In this document: in pieces, positions 56,431 through 64,000 of the stretch
How the letters are laid out: each line of letters starts with the position of its first letter
Numbering within the stretch: the first letter of the stretch is position 1
Source: Bolinopsis microptera
Lineage: Eukaryota; Ctenophora; Tentaculata; Lobata; Bolinopsidae
DNA: 64,000 bases
Reading direction: 5' to 3'
Assembly: GCF_026151205.1 (NCBI RefSeq)
Contig: NC_087083.1
Location: forward strand, 7,480,460-7,544,459
The notes under the pieces: model-generated
Told to the model about the DNA's origin: nothing
Seen by the model: only the letters and a program-made list of their open reading frames with translations
Database searches by the model: none
Made by a program: the position numbers and the translations under genes

Positions 56431-57452
56431 AGGTGATAAACTAGTTGCTGCGAAGACCTCCTATGATTGTCATGATTTGTTAAATTTAATAACTTTCATC
56501 AGCCCCTTAATTACAGTTAACACTTTTAATACCCTTATCCAACATTTATAAATTCACACTAAAAAACGTACTTCACACGTTCACCATGATCGCGATGTTT
56601 TGTTTTGTTTTCAAATTTGAGTTCAGGCCAATGAAAACATTTCATCCAACCTCTCGTGAAGTTGTGAGCTAAATTGTAGCTGCTCTGTTGGAACACGTGA
56701 CACACACAATACTGATCACAGAAGCAACCGCTGCCAACCTGAGCCAGAATTAGAGAAGAAGCTTACAATCATATCACGTGACATTTCCGCAAGCAAAAAT
56801 TATTATCTTGTCTCATGCTCCATACTCTAGTGACATGCTGCGGAGGAAATTTTTTATACGCACGTGACCTAGGCGCGATTGCTGAATTGCAATAATCCAA
56901 CATCGAGTGTCATTTGCTCTATCATGCCGCCTGTATCACGCAGAGCTGACGTATGGTTTGATTCGTTGTCGAAGGAGTGGATATTGAGTACGATTTGAGA
57001 GTTTTTTTTTGCTTCGTTTTAATGGCAGATTCGTCACTTTGCTCGGTAGTAGAGCGTTTGAAATTTGCTAATTTGTTCGTGTTTCAACTTCCAGTGTACC
57101 AGATCCGTTAATCGCATCCAATTTTCACCCCACTGCCTAGCTGCGGGCAGGTGTCCAAAAGCTGCACCCCCGCTTGGGATTTAGGCCACTTCTAAATTCT
57201 AAAATACATTGTATTTGTTAACAGAGCTGGAGCAGCCCGGGTCGATTAGGTTATACGAGTACCCCGTGGAAGAGGCTGACCAACCATAATTAAATTGCTG
57301 TGGAAGAGGCTGTGGCTCGTACTGTGAAGGTTGCCATGGCAACGGGCATAGATTTCTAATATGATCCTGCAGTGGTGTTAACATTTGTAGGAGATCGTGT
57401 ATGAGTGTTGTCGTGTTGTTTGTAAATATTATGTGCCTTTTAGGGACGGACC

Positions 57453-60400
57453 ATGCCCGAAATGATTCGCTTCCTCACTAAAAAGTTCTCAAGTCACTCC
57501 TTGACTGAAGTCAAACCTGCTGAACATTTTTCTTTACAGGTAAAAATCGTTTTGTTTTATACTATAAACGCGGTTTAAATGTTTGAAAGTTAAGTGAAAC
57601 TACAGGTTGCGGGAAAGTGTTGTTAAACGTTTCTGTTACTGTTTGTTTGGTTTTGTTGATATACCGCTAGTTGGTTTGGATAATTAAACTGATTAAGTAA
57701 TGTATTAACTTAATAATGTAGTAATTTTATAGTTACAAATTCGGCAAATCATTTTAAAAGCAATAACAAATATTTCACATTTCGTCACGCATTTAAAATT
57801 TAGATAATCTTTAGAATTAAGTTTGTAAAACTGATAAGGTAACAAATGCAAGTGTAAAAGTTTTCACAAAGTTTAAAATATCCAGTTAAGAAATGATGAC
57901 GTCACATTTAAAACCTTATCTTGTTGTATTGGTAATGTAATCTAAAAAATAATAATCTGGACATATCTTACAGCTCAATATTTCCAAACAATTGGGCCAT
58001 TATTAATAATATTGTTGGTGGATCGAACACTTACAATTGCATAAAGGAATATATAAAATCTTACATCTGATCAGGCTCTCATAGCTTCATAGCATCAAGT
58101 TACAAATTTGTAAATTTTCAATGTACGCACCCTATACAATATACATTCCCATCGTTAAAAAAATGTCTTACCAGCTCCAATAAAGCAATAACAGTGTTAC
58201 GAAACGTATAAGATACTCTAAAGTCTAATGCCATAACTAATGGCCCATCGTTTTAAACGGGAATCTGTCGGCCTGAATCTGGGCGAATAGAAATTAGAAA
58301 TCAGAAATTATGCAATTATGCAATTATGCAATGATTAAATGATAATAACTTCCACTCCACAGGGACATTTTATAACGATTGAAAACCACTTCCGTAATAT
58401 GCTTTAACCTTTTATCATATTCTATCCTGCTATCCAATTCAAAATGATCTATAGATTAAGATATCATTTATAAATCAGTGTATGTATTAACTAAACATGT
58501 TATTGATATAATATGAGAATTTAAGATATAATTTGAATTATTACGGGAGCGGTATTCAGGCATTAAAAAAGCTTTTCAGCTTAATTAGATAATTTCAAAG
58601 CTTACATGTCAATCTGGCACGTATTGATAAAGTAATAAATCAATAAAGCAATGAATATATCGCATTATCTAATAACCGATAATAGTTTATTCAATAAAGT
58701 ACCTAATAAATAACGCATTATTCAATAAATTAATGCATTATTCATGATACCGTAATTAAATCTCATTTGAATATTCTTTCAATAAAATTTCCGAAAGTTT
58801 CTAACTCGACTCAGTGATGACGTGATGTTATGATAAAAGGAAGAAAATGTTAGGTAACATAACACAACGTCACATTCACATTAAGTAATTACCACATATT
58901 ATTAAACACTGTTTTTATCAGATGTTATAATGTTACTTATAATAAACTGACACACTGATTTCCATTTCAGGGCCACAATCCTAATCAAGACCAAGATTTT
59001 AAAGAGAGGTAATCACTGTTCAATTACAGTCCAATTATTGTTCAATTACTGTTCAATTACAGTCCAATTACTGTAATTAATTGATTACGTTAAAGTGAAA
59101 AATCTAATTATAGCTAGTGCAGTTTTCGGCAACTTCGATGATTCGAAGTTTCAGTCCTTAATTAATTTATGGGTAATATATTATGATAATATGAACGAAA
59201 GGTGAATGGACAATGTATCACAATATTCATTTACTGATACTTAAACCGCTGTAAATTTCGCTCATTTTAACGCTGGAAATGTTCATTTTCACAACTGCAG
59301 GACTGATAACGCAGATAAGAAGAGCCTAGATGGTGAAAAGACGTGTTTAGAGAGTCTAAGTGAGGGAGAGGCTGAAGATGAAGGTTAGTTATTCGTAGTT
59401 CTATTTGAAACACAAGGAAATATTTTGTATTGTGAATGTTTTAAGGCGGAATGTTTTGTAGTGTCAGTGGTATATTATTTTGTGTTGGAGTTTCTGAATC
59501 AGGGTGTGTTATCAAAATTAAAAGCACGTGTTTCTAACACGTGATTAGTTCATTAAAGATCTGTCATTTTAAGATTTTACAATAATTACCAAGATCCTAC
59601 TAAAAGCACCTCCTAAACATCCTGAACATTGTCTACACTTTCACCGATTATAATCACGGCCTCTTTTTACATTTCGTTAAAATACAACAATGAAAATAAT
59701 TGGCATTTACGACTACACATGGATTGCATGTTTAAATCTCCGTGTATCATCAAGCTGATTCAAGCTGAATCACACTCTTGCTTATTGCTTGAAGCTACAA
59801 TCATCCCACCACACACACATTAAGGGGGCCGGGGGGGTCTTCGTAAAAATTCTCTCTAAATCGATTTCAAGAAAAATATTTTTCCGTAGGACCAAAAGCA
59901 GCTAATATATATCACTCCCCTCTATCAGAAACAACTCTCTAAAATCAATTTCGCCAGATTTTGTATTGTGCCCCCCCCCCCCCCCCCCCCCCCCCGGCCC
60001 CATAATTAAAGCTACACTATAATGTTATCAGTGTGTGGTTAAAAACAGCCAGAATGAACGAACCTGCACGCAGTTCTATACTTTTTCGTGATAATCAATT
60101 CCGTTAAGGTGGAGCTCTAAAGAACAAATAAAACATTCTGTATAAAGATCTGGTTCTAATTCTATAAAACGATATGGTTATGAATTTAAAAGAAAATGGA
60201 AGTTATTTGAAATAATATAATAGGAGTTTTCTAGAAAGTAATGTTATTAATTTAATTTTATAGCCGGAGCCGAGTTTTGAGGTTTTATTTAACATAAACA
60301 TGTGCAAATTGGAGCTCGTATCATGTAGCTCGACCAAACATTATCACGTGACTTGGGTTTTTACGGTTTCGCAATTTGAAGCCGAATATAGTGGTTTTAC

Positions 60401-63400
60401 ATAAACCCCAACCTTACCCCTAACCATAGCCCCGAAGGTAACCAGTAACCATAACCCTATCCACAACCCTAAACAATTGAATTTGCGCTTTACTAGCCTG
60501 TCACGTGACCAAAACATTTGAAAATTTGGGTGAGCGATTTAGAACGGCAAATAGGACGTCAATACTCTTTGATTAAAAGGACGTTTAATACGTTTAAGAA
60601 CGCACTCAATTACCTTTCCATCAGCAAAATATTTGTGAATTTTAAATTCAATAATCATCAAGATTTTCAGTTATCTGGTCGATCAGTTATTTAGTAACAC
60701 TACAAGTACAATTCAACACACTAATAAGTCTGGAAATTTGTTGGATGATAATTAATCACTCTACACTCGACTGTCACGTGACTTTTTCACCCCGTTCTCT
60801 AGCTGGTCCTGAACGACTATTCGAAACCCTAACCCTCTTATCTGACCCCAACCCTAACCCTAACCCAATCCTTAACAAAAGCATATGCTGAAACTCTAAC
60901 CCTAACGAGAAATTAGACTAACTTCCTTATACGGTCATATCACGTGATCGAGACAGTTTTTCGCCTATATCTCGTCAGGGGACTGGGAGCATTTTAACCC
61001 TATGTCATGGGGGGTGATTCGGAATCAGCGTCCGAAAATACATCGATTGAAGTTGGTTTCAACTGTCGGGGGCCCTTTTAGAACAATCTCGAAGATCGAC
61101 TGTAGAGTGATTTAGTACGCTCGAAATTTGTTGTTAATTGGCCTACCGGTATGACACTATAAGTTGTTTACAATGTTTGCAACTACGCCATTTAGTCAAC
61201 AAATTTTCTTTGAGCATTGTTACAAAATACAAAATAATACCCGATATGAATTTAAAACCAATTTTTAAACCATTTTAAAACCATCTCATTGTTTTTGAAT
61301 GTTGTTTGGCTGAATAATTTTCATTTAATTCATCTGGATCTGACACATGTAAATTTATAATGATCTTTCAAATTTCAAATTTCGAATTTTTAATTTCTTA
61401 ATCTTATCTCCACGTGGCCTTTGTTATTTACACCCCCCTCCTAATAGTAATGTAGAATGTAGATCTTGTAACACATATCTATAACTTCCACACTATTTCA
61501 CGGTATAAAGTAATAAATAATATGTACTTATTTAGTTACAATAATCTGCAAATTCATTATTATCTTGATTGTGGCCCGATCATCTTAGCAAGCATATGTT
61601 ATTCCTTCGTAGGAACAGGAATTGCCCCACTCCCGAGAATCACTTTAATTCTGTCTCTGATCAGTGATTTGACGGCATATTATCGGACGTTTCTCTTTGG
61701 AGGTGATGGTGGTATCCAGGGAGACAGTTCTAGTTTAGATAATTGTATTTGGCAAATAAGACTTTCATTGGTTAGAAAGTCATATGTGTTAAAGTATCAT
61801 TTGGGACATGTAACGACGAGAGGAGAATGTGGCGCTTATAATTGTTCTGCGAGAGCACAAAGTACCTTTACAATTGGCTCGGCCCTTAAATCTCGACGAA
61901 AGAACTGCAGTGGAACTAAAAATAGACAATCTAAATCTGGATATATTGTCGGGGTTGAGTTGTCGACTGAAGTCAGTCCCTGGGTAGCCTTTATGTGAGG
62001 CGGTGAACCTTTGTTGTTCTACGCTGATTGGTTAATAGGGGTCACGTGCTAAAATAAATTTCCACTACCTCTGGTTACCTAGAGATTGAGATGTTTTTAA
62101 TTTGACGTCACCACACTGGTGACGTCACTCGAGGCTAGAATACCTTTGTTTCTGTGTGATCAGGTACAACATAACCCAGAATTACCGCTGCATTATACAT
62201 ATGAAATATAAGTCCGCTCACATATAATGCCCATCACCCAAAACGGCCCGATTGAGTAGTCAAAACTCCAACCCTAAGTCCACTTTATCCCGTTTATCAG
62301 ACTCTGCCAGCTCCATCTCAACGTCACACTCCTAGTTTGTGCTTGAGAATCCATGACACGTGGGCACTGCCCTTATAAAGAAAGCAAATTAAACTCTCTG
62401 CTCGCTACACCTATTATCTGGAGACCGTCCAATGTCAGAGATAATTCTAGAAGCCCATGCATGCTTACGACCACGTGGATAGACCAATCACGGTGCGGCT
62501 AGAGATTGTGTATCATTGAGTCAGGCCACTATCAGTTTTTAAATCCATCAAAATATAAGTTTTATCGAGTCAGTATTTTGGTTTAGATTATCAGGTTATT
62601 ACGGAAGCATTTAACCTTGATCGTGACGTGTGATCATGTTACTATGTTAGATTATTAAAAACAATTCCTCGGTCAATCAAAATTGTTTAATTTCCGCACT
62701 GAAAATCTGTGGAAATGGTTAAAACTTTGTGTACATAATTCTGCGGAACGTGACCAGCTTGGCTGGAAGCTCTCCAGCAACTATTCAATTGCTCAAAAGT
62801 GCTTGCTTCAGAAATATCGACGATTAATCTGAGTAACGCGTGTGAAGGAAGAAGTTATCCTGTACAGAAACACTCTCCTAAATGCTTGGTAAGTTAGCAA
62901 CAAAACAGGAAAACGTTAATTTTTTAGTTATTTATAGGATATCGTCATTTTCTTGGGGGAGAATTACAGTCCCATTATCCTAAATACTGTTGCAGGAAGG
63001 AGAGTCGAGCAGTTCCAGGTTTCCGTCAGATCAGAGGTTAAAACAATCCGCCCTCCGGCACATCACCCCTCCCCTACGGCAATTTGAGATGAGATTACCC
63101 GATATTGAGATAGAACGAAAGCATCCCGTAACTATTAAACCCCGGAAATGCATCCGTGGACAAAACAACCAGTTACTGAAATCTCTGGAGAGACACAGCC
63201 CACACCTGAGACGACCAGCTTTTCAAGAGGTTCATTCTCAGAGAGAGCCCACTAGACCCTCAGCTTTCATCAGGATACCTCATATTGAAGTAGCTAAAAT
63301 ACATCCTAGGCCGGAGAAATTAAAGGAGAAGAGAAGCTCCAAAGAGTTCAGTCCATTAGCGGAGAAGATTGTTATATCAAAACCAGCTCCACCCCCGCGA

Positions 63401-64000
63401 GAAGTAACAACTAAATGTGGTCAGGAAACATCCCACTCAGACTCGGAGATATCAGAAACACGATCTACTGATAATCTGGATAAACCTTCTTCAGTGTCTA
63501 TCAGAAGAAACGTTTCATTCTCAGGGAAGAAATCTCCCACACCGAGTTTGTCCATCTTGGAACGAGGTTCTCATTATCATCACCAGGCTACGCCTCCTCT
63601 GAGAATAGGTACTCTGACTACTCATAGACATAGTCCGTCACCACCGTTAAGGGAGAGACACACACCGTCGCCTCCCTCGCGCGTTACACCGCCCTCACGC
63701 GACGTCATCACACGTGATATGTCACGCGACAACATCACGCGCGATATGTCACGCGACATCACGCGTGATTTATCACGTGATGTATCCACACGTGATAGAC
63801 ACACACCCTCGCCTCGCTTCGAGTACAAATGTTTTACGAAACTGATCTCATCTGCCGAATCGGACAACGAGACTCAGAAATTCCCTACAACTCTACTTGA
63901 AAACGTAGCGCGGAAGTTTGTGCCCATTCCGGATGATAGGAAACGTGGACATAAAGAAGACGAGGTGCTTGGACAAAGTTCGACAGAAAAGTCAAAACTG
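57453..64000 (+). CDS. Ser/Arg/Pro-rich protein gene, 5' part, runs off the window
   Basis: Exons in phase: 57453-57539 (starts M-P-E-M-I-R-F-L-T-K-K-F), 58971-59008, 59301-59383 (acidic, E-G-E-A-E-D-E) and a large exon from 63000 (or 62996) open to the last base, at least 1001 bp. That gives 403 codons so far. The large exon lacks a nearby start and a stop. It encodes a probably disordered protein rich in Ser, Arg and Pro (H-S-P-S-P-P-L-R-E-R-H-T-P-S-P-P), with a run of seven T-R-D or S-R-D units at about 63695-63805. A further 5' coding exon (ATG 57021, donor at 57045) would join in phase but is speculative. Family not recognised; scaffold or RNA-associated roles are guesses. Confidence 0.55.
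59824..60001. mobile_element. Short MITE with G/C-run ends
   Basis: The left end gggggccggggggg mirrors the right end, a run of 25 C followed by ggcccc. The 178-bp interior has actctctaaatc-like words in pairs (ctctctaaatcgatttc and ctctctaaaatcaatttc). The long C run is an expansion within the right inverted repeat. The target duplication is unclear. Confidence 0.5.
60331..61090. mobile_element. Two reversed relatives of the telomere-core MITE
   Basis: 60331-60545 is a shortened reverse copy of 39967-40370, matching at tatcacgtgacttgggtttt, in the accctaac-like core and at aaaatttgggtgagcgattt. 60770-61090 is a second, diverged copy with its own accctaaccctaaccc core and ggtgattcggaatcagcgtc, the counterpart of gacgctgattccaaatcacc in the first copy. 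All three carry CACGTG or TCACGTGA words. Confidence 0.65.
61522..61998 (+). CDS. Hypothetical 158-codon frame, doubtful
   Basis: A single open frame with a hydrophobic first third (I-I-L-A-S-I-C-Y-S-F-V-G) and Cys/Gly/Ser-rich remainder (G-G-D-G-G-I-Q-G-D-S-S-S-L-D-N-C). No splice partners in phase were found and the family is not recognised. It lies in the intron before the large exon of the Ser/Arg/Pro-rich gene. Confidence 0.2.
   Translation: MYLFSYNNLQIHYYLDCGPIILASICYSFVGTGIAPLPRITLILSLISDLTAYYRTFLFGGDGGIQGDSSSLDNCIWQIRLSLVRKSYVLKYHLGHVTTRGECGAYNCSARAQSTFTIGSALKSRRKNCSGTKNRQSKSGYIVGVELSTEVSPWVAFM
62103..62127. promoter_or_regulatory. Palindromic double CRE (TGACGTCA x2)
   Basis: TGACGTCACCA, a CAC spacer, then TGGTGACGTCA form a perfect 11-bp inverted repeat containing two full CREB/ATF sites. 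It sits about 760 bp upstream of the alternative first exon at 62882. Confidence 0.45.
62882..62888 (+). CDS. Alternative first coding exon of the Ser/Arg/Pro-rich gene
   Basis: The sequence aatgcttg|gtaagt offers ATG CTT G and a perfect donor. Its phase (1) equals that of the 59301-59383 exon, so it can splice to the same acceptor at 62998-62999 (gcaggaag) and give M-L-G-E-S-S-S-S. This implies an internal promoter around 62-62.8 kb. Confidence 0.35.

Overview
The window is nuclear DNA from an animal. Genes are split by GT-AG introns with consistent phases, AATAAA signals follow some genes, one gene has a Sema/CCP/transmembrane architecture, several families of non-LTR retrotransposon are present, and telomere-type TTAGGG runs occur inside repeats. 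The base composition is AT-rich with long empty spacers. The transposon mix (RTE-like, CR1/L2-like and Penelope-like elements, pogo/mariner/hAT-type MITEs) suggests a non-vertebrate metazoan. I cannot name the species.

Layout. 1-6 kb: no gene, two simple arrays and an 11-bp minisatellite enclosed by inverted arms. 6-12 kb: a coding exon with 7-residue repeats (+), a two-exon secreted orphan gene (-) whose intron holds an RTE relic and a pogo-like MITE, an RTE 3' half, and a terminal exon whose stop region has become a 40-bp minisatellite. 12-25 kb: gene-poor, with a 7-bp satellite, a degenerate ~125-bp array, a hAT-type MITE with a near-perfect target duplication, a GC-rich foldback MITE with a perfect 8-bp duplication, and a 12-bp satellite.

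25.2-37.6 kb is the main host gene, assembled here from 19 exons whose phases all agree: signal peptide, Sema domain, short Cys-rich (PSI-like) segment, six CCP/sushi modules, one transmembrane helix and an 86-residue tail (993 aa). Its introns carry three tandem arrays that run up to the splice acceptor, an antisense LINE with a 10-bp target duplication, and an antisense Penelope-like fragment.

37.6-42.4 kb: a tandem pair of heat-shock-element matches, a mariner-type MITE, a MITE with a telomere-like core, and a small secreted-protein gene with an in-frame TAA. 42.5-49.0 kb: a nearly complete CR1/L2-like LINE with an AlkB-type Fe(II)/2-oxoglutarate dioxygenase domain ahead of the usual coiled coil and SGNH esterase, then an endonuclease-RT ORF whose RT motif reads W-A-N-D. 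50.5-51.8 kb: a LINE relic split by a MITE. 52.9-54.7 kb: a three-exon MFS transporter gene, also with one in-frame TAA. 57.4-64.0 kb: the 5' part of a gene for a Ser/Arg/Pro-rich protein, with two candidate first exons and a large exon running off the window end.

Gene models come from reading splice sites and frames by eye. No database search or transcript data was available. Domain names rest on recognisable motifs, and boundaries are approximate.
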